In this document: positions 1 through 8,262 of the stretch, one piece after another
Position numbering within the stretch: position 1 is the stretch's first letter
Layout: each line of letters begins with the position of its first letter
Assembly: GCF_016107285.1 (NCBI RefSeq)
Contig: NZ_RCVQ01000014.1
Location: forward strand, 1-62,842
From: Roseomonas sp. KE0001
GTDB taxonomy: Bacteria > Pseudomonadota > Alphaproteobacteria > Acetobacterales > Acetobacteraceae
Length of the DNA: 62,842 bases
Direction: 5' to 3'
The notes under the pieces: model-generated
The model's database searches: none
Seen by the model: only the letters and a program-made list of their open reading frames with translations
What the model was told of the DNA's origin: nothing
Translations under genes and position numbers: made by a program

Positions 1-807
1 GACCTCGGATTCGCCCTCGGCCACATCGCCGTCGGCGGAGACGCGGTCACCCGGGCGGACCAGGACGAGGTCGCCGACCTTGAGGCTGGCGGCGGGCACC
101 TCCCGTGCCGTGCCGTCTTCGATGCGCAGCGCGGTCCTCGGCACCAGGGCGCCGAGCGCCTCGATCCCCGCGCGGGCGCGCCCGGCCGCGATGCCCTCCA
201 GGAGTTCGCCGACAGTGAACAGGAACACCACCACGGCCGCCTCGGAGGTTGCTCCGATGGCGATGGCGCCGACAGTGGCGATCGACATCAGCATCTCGAT
301 GCTGAAGGGCGAACCGGCGCGCGCCGCGGCGATGGCCTTCCTGCCGAAAAAGACGAGCCCGATCAGGGCGGCGGGTACGTAGGCCCAGTGGTCCAGCGAC
401 GGGACGGCGAGCGAAGCGGCGAACCCGGCCACCATGAGGGCGCCGATCGCCGCGGCAAGCCGCGCCTTCTTCCCCTTCCACCAGGGCTGGCGTGGGCGAA
501 CGAGCGGTACGTCGGCGGCGACCGCGCCAGGCTCGCCCGCGACCACCCGCGGCGCCTCGACCGGGGCGACGCCGTAGCCGAGCTTGCGGATCCCCTCCTC
601 GACGGACGAACGCGGGGTCGCCGCCTCGTCCAGCCGGAAGGCCAGGACCTGGCTGTGGTAGTTGACCCGGATGTCCTCGGCCCCGCCGAAGCGGCCAACG
701 GCAGTTTCGATCTTCGAGGCGCAGGACGGGCAGTCCATGCCCTCCACGTGGTATCGCAGGGCCGCCCTGGACTTGGGGGCTAGTTGAGCCGTTCCGCCGT
801 CAGCCAT
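1..807 (-). CDS. P1B-type heavy-metal (Zn/Cd/Pb) ATPase, N-terminal part, cut by window edge
   Basis: Partial gene: 269 codons from the ATG at 807, open to base 1. Residues about 15-80 form an HMA domain with the metal-binding motif GMDCPSC; the MDCxxC form is usual in ZntA/CadA exporters rather than copper pumps. A linker, hydrophobic segments (including AAAIGALMVAGFAASLAV and WAYVPAALIGLVFF) and the start of the actuator domain (LVRPGDRVSADG) follow. The sequence stops just before the expected TGES loop. It would export divalent metal across the inner membrane. It lies 23 bp downstream of the small HMA gene, so both are probably transcribed from the MerR-type promoter near 1132-1162. Exact metal specificity cannot be judged without the transmembrane metal site. 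Confidence 0.88.
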   Translation of the reverse strand, partial: MADGGTAQLAPKSRAALRYHVEGMDCPSCASKIETAVGRFGGAEDIRVNYHSQVLAFRLDEAATPRSSVEEGIRKLGYGVAPVEAPRVVAGEPGAVAADVPLVRPRQPWWKGKKARLAAAIGALMVAGFAASLAVPSLDHWAYVPAALIGLVFFGRKAIAAARAGSPFSIEMLMSIATVGAIAIGATSEAAVVVFLFTVGELLEGIAAGRARAGIEALGALVPRTALRIEDGTAREVPAASLKVGDLVLVRPGDRVSADGDVAEGESEV

Positions 808-830
808 GGCTGTCATCCTGTTCCTGTTGG

Positions 831-1076
831 TTACGCCAGGGCCGCGACACCGTAGCCCAGACCGCGGATCTTCTCCTCGACGGCCGAGCGTGGCGTGGTC
901 GCCTCATTCAGGCGGAACTCCAGGGTCTGCGTCTTGTAGTTGACCTGGATGTCCTCGGCGCCGCCGATCTGCTCGACCGCACCCTCGATCTTCAGGGCGC
1001 AGCCGGAGCAATCCATGCCCTCCACCCGGTAACGCAGGTCGACCGATGTTCCTGCTGCCGTGTCACCATTCGCCAT
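831..1076 (-). CDS. Single-domain HMA metal-binding protein
   Basis: An 81-residue protein consisting of one heavy-metal-associated domain with the motif GMDCSGC (two metal-binding cysteines) and no signal peptide, so a cytoplasmic metallochaperone or buffer. It is strikingly similar to the first 75 residues of the downstream ATPase: both contain YxVEGMDC, GGAEDI, VNY, FRL, EATTPRS/EAATPRS, VEE and LGYGVA. This suggests that it arose by duplication of that domain. It is the first gene after the MerR-controlled promoter and is followed by the ATPase. Inference: it hands metal to the pump. Confidence 0.88.
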   Translation of the reverse strand: MANGDTAAGTSVDLRYRVEGMDCSGCALKIEGAVEQIGGAEDIQVNYKTQTLEFRLNEATTPRSAVEEKIRGLGYGVAALA

Positions 1077-1131
1077 CGCTTGCCTCCTTCGCAGGTGGGT
1101 CCCCGCTGGTTGCGGGGAACTGATGACGTCT

Positions 1132-1162
1132 TATATAGACCCTGTAGTCGCTACAGGGTCAA
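1132..1162 (-). promoter_or_regulatory. MerR-family promoter/operator for the HMA-ATPase unit
   Basis: On the minus strand a -35 box TTGACC (1157-1162) and a -10 box TATATA (1132-1137) are separated by 19 bp (1138-1156). This long spacer is the hallmark of MerR-activated promoters. A perfect inverted repeat GACCCTGTAG-N3-CTACAGGGTC (1138-1160) sits between and over these elements, close to known ZntR/CadR/PbrR operators. It lies between the divergent HMA gene and the MerR-type gene and can serve both. Confidence 0.88.
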
Positions 1163-1166
1163 GGTG

Positions 1167-1583
1167 ATGTCTTTGGAGAACTTGCTGAACATCGGCGCTC
1201 TCGCCAGGGCGACCGGGACGAAGGTGGAAACCATTCGCTGGTATGAGCGTGTGGGGCTGCTCCCGGCCCCGGCCCGCAGCGCCGGGAACTACCGGACCTA
1301 CGGCGAGGCCCACCTTGGCCGCCTGAGCTTCATCCGGCGTGCGCGGGACCTCGGCTTCTCGCTGGATCAGATCCGCACACTGCTCGACTTGGCCGAGGAC
1401 CGCGAGCGCTCCTGCGACGCGGTGGACGTCATCGCCAGCGAGCACCTGGAGGATGTGGACCGGAAGATTGCCGACCTCCAGGCACTGCGCCGCGAACTGG
1501 ATTCCCTCATCGGACAGTGCCGCCACGGCAAGGTGGCGGAGTGCCGCATCATCGAAGCCCTCGGTCCCAGCACTGGCGCCTGA
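1167..1583 (+). CDS. MerR-family heavy-metal-responsive regulator (ZntR/CadR/PbrR type)
   Basis: A 138-residue regulator. Residues about 5-75 are the MerR winged helix (NIGALARATG, ETIRWYERVGLLP, NYRTY), followed by a dimerisation helix. A cysteine in the ERSCDAVD segment and a C-terminal CRHGKVAEC loop match the metal-binding cysteines of the Zn/Cd/Pb-sensing subgroup. An ATG upstream in the same frame (1080) would run through the operator, so the ATG at 1167, just after the inverted repeat, is chosen. It is divergent from the HMA/ATPase unit and predicted to activate it by twisting the 19-bp-spaced promoter. Which metal it senses is not certain. Confidence 0.92.
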   Translation: MSLENLLNIGALARATGTKVETIRWYERVGLLPAPARSAGNYRTYGEAHLGRLSFIRRARDLGFSLDQIRTLLDLAEDRERSCDAVDVIASEHLEDVDRKIADLQALRRELDSLIGQCRHGKVAECRIIEALGPSTGA

Positions 1584-1657
1584 CCGTTCACACGGCTCTT
1601 CCCAGCCGTGTCCACTCCGGGCCGTTTCAGCGGTTGCCCGCCGGAACGGCCATGATC

Positions 1658-2755
1658 TTAGGCGCGGATCAGGCTCACCGTGTCACCGTTCGGGTCCTCG
1701 GGCGCCGGGGCCGGAGGCTGGCCCTGGGCAGGACGCGGCGCCGAGCGGGCTTTGTTGCTGACATAGGCGAGCCCCGTGCGCCGATCCACGGCCACGGTGT
1801 TCGGGTGCGTGCCGGTCTGCAGGCTCGCCAGCACGGTCAGCGCGCGCGTGTCCACCAGGCTGACCGTGCCAGCCCCACGGTTGGTGACATAGGCCAGCGC
1901 ACCGTCGGTCGAGAAGGTGACGGCCAGCGCGCCCGCACCTGTCTCCAGCACCTTGACCGGCTGGCCGGACGCGGCATCCAGCACGGCCAGTTGGCCGCTC
2001 TTCTGGTTGGTGCAGAACAGGCGCCCGCTGGCGGCGTGGAAGGCCAAGTTGATTGGCCCGTCCCCGCCGGAGGCGAAGCGGCGCACCCCGGCGCGGCGGG
2101 CAAGGCTCACTTCCACCACCTCGTTCGTCTGCAAGGCGGCCACGAAGACCCGGTCTCCCGCAGGGTCATGGGTAAGGCCCGAGATACCCCCTTCCAGCCC
2201 TTCCGTGATGACGCTGGCGAGGGTGTTGGCAGCCGTGTCCACCACCCACACGGCGCTCGGCTTCTCCCGGAAGCCGAAGTTGGAGACGAAGGCGCGGTTG
2301 CGCGCCTCGTCCACGACGACCTGCCGCGGATGGTTGTTCTCGCCCTCGCCGATCTCCGTCTTGACCTTGCCGGTGCGGAGGTCAATGGCGAGCACCCTGC
2401 CTTTGCGCGTGCCGGTGCCGAACAGCATGCCGGTGCTGTCGTTCACGCCGAGGCCGAAAGCTGTGTTCGCGCCGAGCTCGATGGTGGAGCGGACCTCCAG
2501 GGTACGCGGATCCAGGCCAAGGATCTTGGCGTCGTCGGCGCCGCGCGGGCCGGTGCTCGCCACATGCACAAGGCCTGTGGTGGTGCTGACAACCAGTTCG
2601 CAGAGGCCGGGCGCCAGCTTCACGCTCTTCTCCACCGCGGCGGCACGCGCCGGTGCAGTCCGCAGGGCAAAGCCAGCCGCGCCGAGCAGCGCGAGCGCGT
2701 GGCGGCGGCGAAGCGTGGGCATGGCGGGATAGGTGACGGAGTTCGTGTTTGTCAT
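1658..2755 (-). CDS. YncE/YVTN-type beta-propeller, exported
   Basis: A 365-residue protein with a twin-arginine-like leader (RRRHALALLGAAGFAL) ending near ARA. Repeated blades such as GLVHVAST, RVFVAAL, GALAYVTNRGAGTVSLVD and GLAYVSNK are typical of YVTN/YncE seven-bladed propellers in the periplasm. A Pro/Ala-rich loop (PAQGQPPAPAPEDP) interrupts the last blade. The molecular function of such proteins is usually unknown; E. coli YncE binds DNA and is iron-regulated. It is convergent with the MerR gene. An in-frame ATG at 2722 directly before the leader is an alternative start. A role in metal stress is only suggested by position. Confidence 0.82.
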   Translation of the reverse strand: MTNTNSVTYPAMPTLRRRHALALLGAAGFALRTAPARAAAVEKSVKLAPGLCELVVSTTTGLVHVASTGPRGADDAKILGLDPRTLEVRSTIELGANTAFGLGVNDSTGMLFGTGTRKGRVLAIDLRTGKVKTEIGEGENNHPRQVVVDEARNRAFVSNFGFREKPSAVWVVDTAANTLASVITEGLEGGISGLTHDPAGDRVFVAALQTNEVVEVSLARRAGVRRFASGGDGPINLAFHAASGRLFCTNQKSGQLAVLDAASGQPVKVLETGAGALAVTFSTDGALAYVTNRGAGTVSLVDTRALTVLASLQTGTHPNTVAVDRRTGLAYVSNKARSAPRPAQGQPPAPAPEDPNGDTVSLIRA

Positions 2756-2788
2756 GGCGGGCCTTTCCCGGTGGACGGGTAGCTGAGA

Positions 2789-2802
2789 TTAACTCTCGTT
2801 AA
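2789..2802. promoter_or_regulatory. Inverted repeat upstream of the beta-propeller gene
   Basis: A perfect repeat TTAAC-N4-GTTAA lies 34-47 bases before the propeller start codon, in a short AT-rich patch within otherwise GC-rich DNA. It could be an operator. No factor can be named from the sequence alone. Confidence 0.3.
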
Positions 2803-2943
2803 CAATAACGCGCCGCACCAACAATCCTGTCAGCTACCTGAGCCCGGCCTTCTCGTGGGCTTGGTGTCAGTGGAAACGTCTTTATCCGTTCACGAGCAGA
2901 GGTTGTCCTCTCTTGCCTACTGTCCGCACGAGAGCTCCAGCGC

Positions 2944-3681
2944 CTATCCGACGGCGCCCGAGAGCTTAGCCAAGTCCGCCTTGGCCTGCTTCTCCGCCCG
3001 CTCCTTGCGCTCGCTGTAGCGGTCGGTCAGGTGGCTCGAAATGTCACGAGTCAGCAGGGTGAACTTCACCAGTTCCTCCATGACGTCGACGACGCGGTCA
3101 TAGAGCGGCCCCGGCAGCATGCGTCCCGCCTCGTCGAACTGCTCATGCGCTTTGGGCACGGAGGATTGGTTGGGGATGGTGATCATCCGCATCCAGCGCC
3201 CGAGCAGGCGCAGGGTGTTGACGCTGTTGAAGCTCTGGCTGCCGCCGGAGACCTGCATCACCGCCAGCATGCGCCCCTGGGTCGGACGGACGCCGCGGCT
3301 CTCCAGCGGCAGCCAGTCGATCTGGTTCTTCAGGATGCCGGTGACGGCGCCGTGCCGCTCCGGGCTGCACCAAACCTGGCCCTCGGACCACAGGGACAAC
3401 TCTCGGAGTTCCGCCACCTTGGGGTGGTCGGCGGGTACGCTGTCGACCACCGGCAGGTCGCGGGGGTCGAAGACCCGCGTCTCGGCGCCGAGGCGGCGGA
3501 GGATGCGCACGGCCTCCAGCGTCAGGAACCGGCTGTAGGACCGCTCCCGCAGCGAGCCGTAGAGCAGCAGGATGCGCGGTGGGTGCGTGCTGGCGCCGGG
3601 AATGCCGAGCCGGGTGAGATTCGGCATCTGCAGATGGTCGTCGGCAACGTTGGGCAGCGTGAGGTCGAGGTCGGATGGCAT
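2944..3681 (-). CDS. arsH: ArsH, NADPH-dependent FMN flavoprotein
   Basis: A 245-residue flavodoxin-like protein with the ArsH signatures [12 protein letters not shown] (FMN phosphate-binding loop), [38 protein letters not shown] and the C-terminal segment [19 protein letters not shown]. ArsH enzymes oxidise trivalent organoarsenicals such as methylarsenite and can reduce other substrates with NADPH in the cytoplasm. It is the last gene of the arsR-arsC-arsB-arsH unit, 52 bp after arsB. Length and motifs match the family. Confidence 0.95.
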   Translation of the reverse strand: MPSDLDLTLPNVADDHLQMPNLTRLGIPGASTHPPRILLLYGSLRERSYSRFLTLEAVRILRRLGAETRVFDPRDLPVVDSVPADHPKVAELRELSLWSEGQVWCSPERHGAVTGILKNQIDWLPLESRGVRPTQGRMLAVMQVSGGSQSFNSVNTLRLLGRWMRMITIPNQSSVPKAHEQFDEAGRMLPGPLYDRVVDVMEELVKFTLLTRDISSHLTDRYSERKERAEKQAKADLAKLSGAVG

Positions 3682-3733
3682 TAGGGTCTCCCCGTCGTCA
3701 GGAACGGACGGATGGCGCGCTTGGTCGTGTTGC

Positions 3734-5047
3734 TCACGGCGTACCCACCACGGGCAGCCAAAGCGCCAGGGCGGCCAGCACGGCCAGAAGCACCGGAGGC
3801 GTGATGACGAGGCCGACCTTCATGTATTGCCCCCAGGTGATGGTAGTGCCCTTGCGCGACAGCACATGCAGCCAGAGCAACGTCGCCAGGCTGCCGATGG
3901 GGGTGAATTTGGGCCCCAGGTCGCAGCCGATGACGTTGGCGTAGACCATCGCCTCGCGGATGGCGAGCGGGATGCCCCGCGCCTGCTCGATAGCCAGGGC
4001 GCCCACCAGCACGCTCGGCATGTTGTTCATCACGGAGGAGATCAGCGCGGCGCCGACGCCCGTGCCGATGGTGGCGGCCCAGAGGCCATGCCCGGCCAGC
4101 CATTCCAGTGCGCCAGCCAGATGGTCCGTCAGCCCGGCGTTCCGCAGGCCATAGACCACCAGGTACATGCCGAGCGAAAACACGACGATCTGCCAGGGAG
4201 CCTCGCCTAGTACCTTGCGGATGGAGACAAGGGCGCCCTGCCCTCCCCGGTGCCAGCGCCCGGCCAGCACCAGCAGGAGGAGCGCTGCGGCGCCGGTCAC
4301 GGCCGCCACCGGCACGCCGAGCGGTGCCAGGACGAAATAGGCCAGCAGCAGCACCGCAAGCAGCGGAAAGGCCGCCCGGAAGACGAGGTGGTCGCGGATG
4401 GCGGCGCCGGGCCGCTCCAGTCGGTCCAACGCATAGCTCGCGGGCACCTGGCGGCCATAGTAGGCCCAGAGCACGCCGAGTGTTGCCACCAGCGCCACCA
4501 GGTTCACCGGCACCATCACCGCCGCATAGCGGTCGAAGCCGATGCCGAAATAGTTGGCCGAGACGATGTTGACGAGGTTGGAGATCACCAGCGGCAGGCT
4601 GGTGGTGTCGGCCACGAAGCCGCAGGCGACGATAAAGGCGAGCGTGGCGCCTGCGGAGAAGTTCAGCCGCAGCAGGATGGCCATGACGATGGGCGTCAGC
4701 AGCAGGGCGGCGCCGTCATTGGCGAAGAAGGCAGCGATGAGCGCGCCCAGCACCACGACAAGCGGAAACAGCCGCCGCCCGTTTCCGCCGCCCCAGCGCG
4801 CCACGTGCAGCGCGGCCCACTGGAAGAACCCGGCCTCGTCCAGCAGAAGCGAGATGATGATCAGCGCCACGAAGGTGAAGGTGGCGTCCCAGACGATGTC
4901 CCAGACCACAGGGACATCGGCCCAGCCGATGACGCCCGTCAGGAGCGCCAGCACGGCGCCGCCCATGGCGCTCCAGCCGATGCCGATACCGCGTGGCTGC
5001 CAGATGACCAGGACGAGAGTGAGGACGAAGATGGCCAGGGCCAGCAT
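3734..5047 (-). CDS. arsB: ArsB arsenite/H+ antiporter
   Basis: A 437-residue hydrophobic protein with about a dozen membrane segments. It carries the ArsB/NhaD permease signatures [33 protein letters not shown] and, near the C-terminus, [23 protein letters not shown]. It expels arsenite across the inner membrane by exchange for protons. It lies 108 bp after arsC and 52 bp before arsH on the same strand. This is the ArsB class, not Acr3, which has a different topology and motifs. No arsA ATPase is present, so it probably works alone. Confidence 0.95.
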   Translation of the reverse strand: MLALAIFVLTLVLVIWQPRGIGIGWSAMGGAVLALLTGVIGWADVPVVWDIVWDATFTFVALIIISLLLDEAGFFQWAALHVARWGGGNGRRLFPLVVVLGALIAAFFANDGAALLLTPIVMAILLRLNFSAGATLAFIVACGFVADTTSLPLVISNLVNIVSANYFGIGFDRYAAVMVPVNLVALVATLGVLWAYYGRQVPASYALDRLERPGAAIRDHLVFRAAFPLLAVLLLAYFVLAPLGVPVAAVTGAAALLLLVLAGRWHRGGQGALVSIRKVLGEAPWQIVVFSLGMYLVVYGLRNAGLTDHLAGALEWLAGHGLWAATIGTGVGAALISSVMNNMPSVLVGALAIEQARGIPLAIREAMVYANVIGCDLGPKFTPIGSLATLLWLHVLSRKGTTITWGQYMKVGLVITPPVLLAVLAALALWLPVVGTP

Positions 5048-5155
5048 GAAGGGCGTGTTCTCTCGGGCGTCAGGGCGCGCCGGACCATCCGCTGTCAGCG
5101 ATGGTCAGCGGCTTGGCTCGTCGGTCCCCGGAATGGGAGGGCGCGGGCGCCCGAC

Positions 5156-5581
5156 TCAGATCAGGCGGTGGCCCGGTTCACCGACGACCTTCTCGCCGTC
5201 CTCCTTGGTGAAGGCGCCCTGCTGCGGGTTCGGCAGGATGTCGAGCACCGCCTCGGACGGCCTGCACAGCTTCGCGCCGAGCGGTGTCACCACGATGGGA
5301 CGGTTGATGAGGATGGGGTGCGCCACCATGGCGTCGAGCAACTGGTCGTCCGTAAAGGACGGATCGCCAAGGCCAAGCTCTTCGTAGGGTGTGCCCTTCT
5401 GGCGCAGGACGTCGCGCACCGGGACGCCCATGCGCCGGATGAGGTCGGCCAGCACCTCCCGCGTCGGCGGCGTCTTCAGGTACTCGATAACCTTCGGCTC
5501 CTCGCCGCTGTTGCGGATGAGGGCCAGCGTATTGCGGGACGTCCCGCAAGCCGGGTTGTGGTAGATGGTGACGTCGCTCAT
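5156..5581 (-). CDS. arsC: ArsC arsenate reductase, glutaredoxin-coupled class
   Basis: A 141-residue cytoplasmic enzyme that reduces arsenate to arsenite with glutathione and glutaredoxin. The N-terminus YHNPACGTSRNTL places the catalytic cysteine at residue 12, as in plasmid R773 ArsC. Later arginines of the family lie in RPIVVTPLGAKLCRP. The ATG at 5581 overlaps the arsR stop (ATGA), giving translational coupling. An upstream in-frame ATG would lie inside arsR and is rejected. The product arsenite is the substrate of ArsB encoded next. Confidence 0.95.
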   Translation of the reverse strand: MSDVTIYHNPACGTSRNTLALIRNSGEEPKVIEYLKTPPTREVLADLIRRMGVPVRDVLRQKGTPYEELGLGDPSFTDDQLLDAMVAHPILINRPIVVTPLGAKLCRPSEAVLDILPNPQQGAFTKEDGEKVVGEPGHRLI

Positions 5582-5931
5582 GGGGTGGCCTTCTCGGGCG
5601 GGCAGCAGGGAAGCAGGTCGGCGACCAGGGGCTGGCACAGGTCGGCGCGTCCGCCGCAGCAGTCCTTGACGAGGAACAGCATCATCTCCCGCAGGCGCTC
5701 GGCATCGGCCCGGTAGACGATGGACCGGCTGTGGCGCTCGGAACGAAGCAGGCCAGCGCGCGTCAGCACCGCCAGGTGCGTGGACATCGTGTTTTGGGGA
5801 ACCTCGAGCTGTCGGGCGACCTCGCCCGCAGGCAGGCCCTCGGGCTCATGGCGCACCAGCAACCGGAAGGTCTCCAGCCGGGTCGACTGTGACAGGGCGC
5901 CAAGGCACGCGAGGGCGTCTTCCGATTCCAT
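5578..5931 (-). CDS. arsR: ArsR arsenite-responsive repressor
   Basis: A 117-residue ArsR/SmtB winged helix: LGALSQSTRLETFRLLV, QLEVPQNTMSTHLAVLTRAGLL as the recognition region, and SIVYRAD in the wing. The cysteines in KDCCGGRADLC near the C-terminus are the probable As(III) ligands, as in alphaproteobacterial ArsR proteins that sense at the C-terminal end. It heads the ars operon and should repress it until arsenite binds. The operator inverted repeat begins one base upstream of its ATG, leaving no room for a ribosome-binding site. Confidence 0.95.
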   Translation of the reverse strand: MESEDALACLGALSQSTRLETFRLLVRHEPEGLPAGEVARQLEVPQNTMSTHLAVLTRAGLLRSERHSRSIVYRADAERLREMMLFLVKDCCGGRADLCQPLVADLLPCCPPEKATP

Positions 5932-5965
5932 ATATCGAGTATCGCCGATATGTTGGCGCAGTCAA
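5932..5965 (-). promoter_or_regulatory. arsR promoter and operator, apparently leaderless
   Basis: On the minus strand a -35 TTGACT (5960-5965) and a -10 GATACT (5938-5943) have a 16-bp spacer. The inverted repeat ATATCG-N8-CGATAT (5932-5951) overlaps the -10 and ends right at the start codon (5929-5931). The expected transcription start is within a base or two of the ATG. Repressor bound here would block RNA polymerase directly. Confidence 0.65.
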
Positions 5966-6569
5966 GCTCATGCGGAGTGCTTCGCCGCATGAAGCAGGTG
6001 TCTGCTTCCCAGGCGAGCCTACCCCGGAAGCGGCCTGTCCGTGCCCGGCCAGACCCGGCCATGACGGCTGTGCGCCCACAGCAGCCGGACCTTCAGTGCA
6101 AGCCACTTCCCAGAAACCGACATGGCTCACCCTGACCGGCACGAACGCCTTCGGGGCGGAGGGACGGCGCTCCAGGACGATGAGCGGGAAGTGCCGCCAC
6201 TCAAGCATGTCGCCACGCCGGAGCCACCGAGCGCCACGCCCCAGGCCCAACGGAGCCATGGTGCTCGCGTGGTTCTCCTGGGGAGGCAGACGCAGTTCAA
6301 GCAAGGACCACAGGTACCCGCGTTCATACGGGTTTAAGGGGGATTACTTGCGCTTGGGGGCCTCACCTCTTGACGCTGAGGCTAACTGAACATACCTTCA
6401 GACTGCACTTGGAACGCTGGTTTGAGCCACTTGGTTCAATCCTAACGGGTGCCCCAGCCTGTGGAAGCAGGTATCTGCGGCACTATCGCGGATCAAATTG
6501 GGTATCTATTTACACGGAAGTGTTGCGGAGGGGTCAGGCCGACGGGTCTGGCCCCAAAGCTTTTTCGGG
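5966..6569. other. No convincing gene; degenerate spacer
   Basis: About 600 bp between the ars promoter and the next gene. Reading frames here are short, lack good ribosome-binding sites and resemble no family I know. Base composition drops in 6300-6560. A G/C-rich imperfect hairpin followed by five T lies at 6530-6565. The stretch may be the remains of former mobile DNA. Confidence 0.5.
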
Positions 6570-7127
6570 CTATCTGACGCCGTAGAGCTGTCCCGTCTGA
6601 CGCGTCCTATGAGCAATGTACGCGAAGTTCTCCTCTCTCCCGCCCTTTATCGGGTCGCCGGTGAGGTAAGACGTTTCCACGCTAGCGATAGCGCAGCCGT
6701 TGGGCGGGCCAGGCATGAACTTCAGGAAAACGATCCAAGTGTGCGAAATGCCAGGCAGCTTTGTGTGGAGTACCCACTGATAGTTGTTGATGGGCGCCAA
6801 GCGCCCGCTCATGGCGCTTCTCAACGTTTCCTTCAGGTTCCGGCTGGCAAACCAGCGAACTGGACACAGGCGCCGCCTCTCTTCCGGCCGCTCGCTTTCA
6901 ACCACAAGGTCTCCCAAGCCAAGCCTTGTCGAATCCTTGTCCGTGCAGCAGTGATAGCTGAACTTGAAGCAAATGGGCATCCGAACCTTCTCACTGCCCG
7001 CCGAACCTTCAGGGCCGGGTGAGCCGGGCGCCAAGATGGTGGTGTTCCATGGCTGGAGATGGGTCAGGTCGTAGACCCCTCCATCGTATCTCGGCTGGCT
7101 CTGCCAATAAGGCATAGGCTGCGACAA
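6570..7127 (-). CDS. Uncharacterised protein with YDLTHL motif
   Basis: A 185-residue protein without membrane segments or signal peptide. The pattern YDLTHLQPW near the N-terminus, then FKFSYHCCTD, an R-rich stretch, a helix-like segment SRNLKETLRSAM, NNYQWVLH and WIVFLKFM resembles a poorly studied proteobacterial family sometimes labelled stationary-phase growth adaptation protein. That family begins with YDLSHL and has an F-x-H-x-F-T motif. Assignment is from memory and tentative. It is flanked by non-coding stretches and has lower GC and a less biased codon use than its neighbours, suggesting transfer. It is not a shadow of any other gene. Confidence 0.55.
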   Translation of the reverse strand: MSQPMPYWQSQPRYDGGVYDLTHLQPWNTTILAPGSPGPEGSAGSEKVRMPICFKFSYHCCTDKDSTRLGLGDLVVESERPEERRRLCPVRWFASRNLKETLRSAMSGRLAPINNYQWVLHTKLPGISHTWIVFLKFMPGPPNGCAIASVETSYLTGDPIKGGREENFAYIAHRTRQTGQLYGVR

Positions 7128-7647
7128 GGTGCGCTCCGTCGACGACGTTTCCCTAAACCCTCGGGCAAACGGCGCCTGACAGCAGGGACTCAGCCGTTAT
7201 CAGCAAAGCCAGCGGCCTTGCACCTTGGTCGGAAGACGAACTTGGCCGCGGAAAATACACGACGGAATCGTCACTACAAGTTGATATCTGAGCCTCCTCC
7301 ACTTTCAGGGGGGGTGCCTGAACAGAGCCTACCGCCAGGCTGGCTGCACCCAGATTGTCGAGGTTCAGGGATTGGGTGGGCAGGTCGCTTCCTGGATCAA
7401 CCCCGCCTTAGCCCGGTCACCTGTAGCGCGATCTGTCCCCCTCACGGTGAAGGTTTGAGTGGCAGGCTGGACACCGTGCCGCTGTGGGCAGGCCCATGTC
7501 ACGAACCGCGCTGCGCTCCCTCACCTGAAATATCTTGTCACACTTGGGCAATCTCGGGCTCGCACTCGGAGGCCATCTTGGCCGCATCGAGTTCACGCGG
7601 CAGGCCACCGACCTGCCCCTGCTTGCACAGACCGGGGAAGCTCACCG
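7128..7647. other. Long spacer before the copper operon
   Basis: About 520 bp with no frame that I can support. It must hold the promoter of the copper operon. The bases just before the first gene include a GGGGAAG ribosome-binding site at 7634-7640. I see no clear CopR box or MerR-type promoter. Confidence 0.45.
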
Positions 7648-8217
7648 ATGCGCCTTGCCACCTCCATCGCGGCCGCCATCCTGGCCGCCATCGCTGCGGC
7701 CCAGATTCAGCCTGCCTCTGCGGACTCGGCCTACCAGGCATTCGGCACCCGTGGCCGTGCCCAGGACGTCAGGCGGACGATCGACATCGTCATGCGGGAC
7801 AACAGCTACCAGCCGCAGCGCATCCAGGTCCGGGCCGGGGAGACCGTCCGCTTCCGGGTGCGCAACGCTGGCGAGCTCCTGCACGAGTTCAACATCGGCA
7901 CCGCCGTCATGCACCAGCAGCACCAGCGCGAGATGCGGGCCATGTTCGACAGCGGCATGATGTCGGCGACCAGCAAGGATGCCATGGCTGGCATGGACCA
8001 CTCCAGGATGCCGGGCATGAACCATGGCGCCATGGGACACGGCGGCATGGATCACGGCGCGATGCGCCACGATGACCCGAACGCCGTTCTGGTCGACCCC
8101 GGCAAGACGGGGGAGATGGTCTTCAAGTTCACCAGGGCCACCAGCCTGGAGTTCGCCTGCAACATCCCGGGCCACTACGAGTCCGGAATGGTGGGCAACG
8201 TCACCTTCTCGCGCTGA
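7648..8217 (+). CDS. Exported cupredoxin-like copper protein (CopI-like)
   Basis: A 189-residue protein with a Sec signal peptide (hydrophobic residues 6-20, cleavage after about QPASA). The cupredoxin fold is shown by TIDIVMRDNSYQPQRIQVRAG, ETVRFRVRNAGELLHEFNIG (first His ligand) and FACNIPGHYESGM (Cys, His and Met ligands). A long insert between them is rich in Met and His (MAGMDHSRM, MNHGAM, MDHGAM) and probably binds extra Cu(I). It is periplasmic and opens the operon with copA and copB. An in-frame upstream ATG at 7459 is rejected because the signal peptide begins at 7648. Confidence 0.88.
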   Translation: MRLATSIAAAILAAIAAAQIQPASADSAYQAFGTRGRAQDVRRTIDIVMRDNSYQPQRIQVRAGETVRFRVRNAGELLHEFNIGTAVMHQQHQREMRAMFDSGMMSATSKDAMAGMDHSRMPGMNHGAMGHGGMDHGAMRHDDPNAVLVDPGKTGEMVFKFTRATSLEFACNIPGHYESGMVGNVTFSR

Positions 8218-8262
8218 CCGGCAAGACCAGCCCGCAGTGGACGTGGCCAAGGGGACCGAACG

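Noticed and set aside
6530-6565. Hairpin GGGGTCAGGC ... GTCTGGCCCC followed by TTTTT
   Set aside because: Two G-T pairs weaken it and no gene upstream on the + strand needs a terminator; kept only as part of the spacer description.
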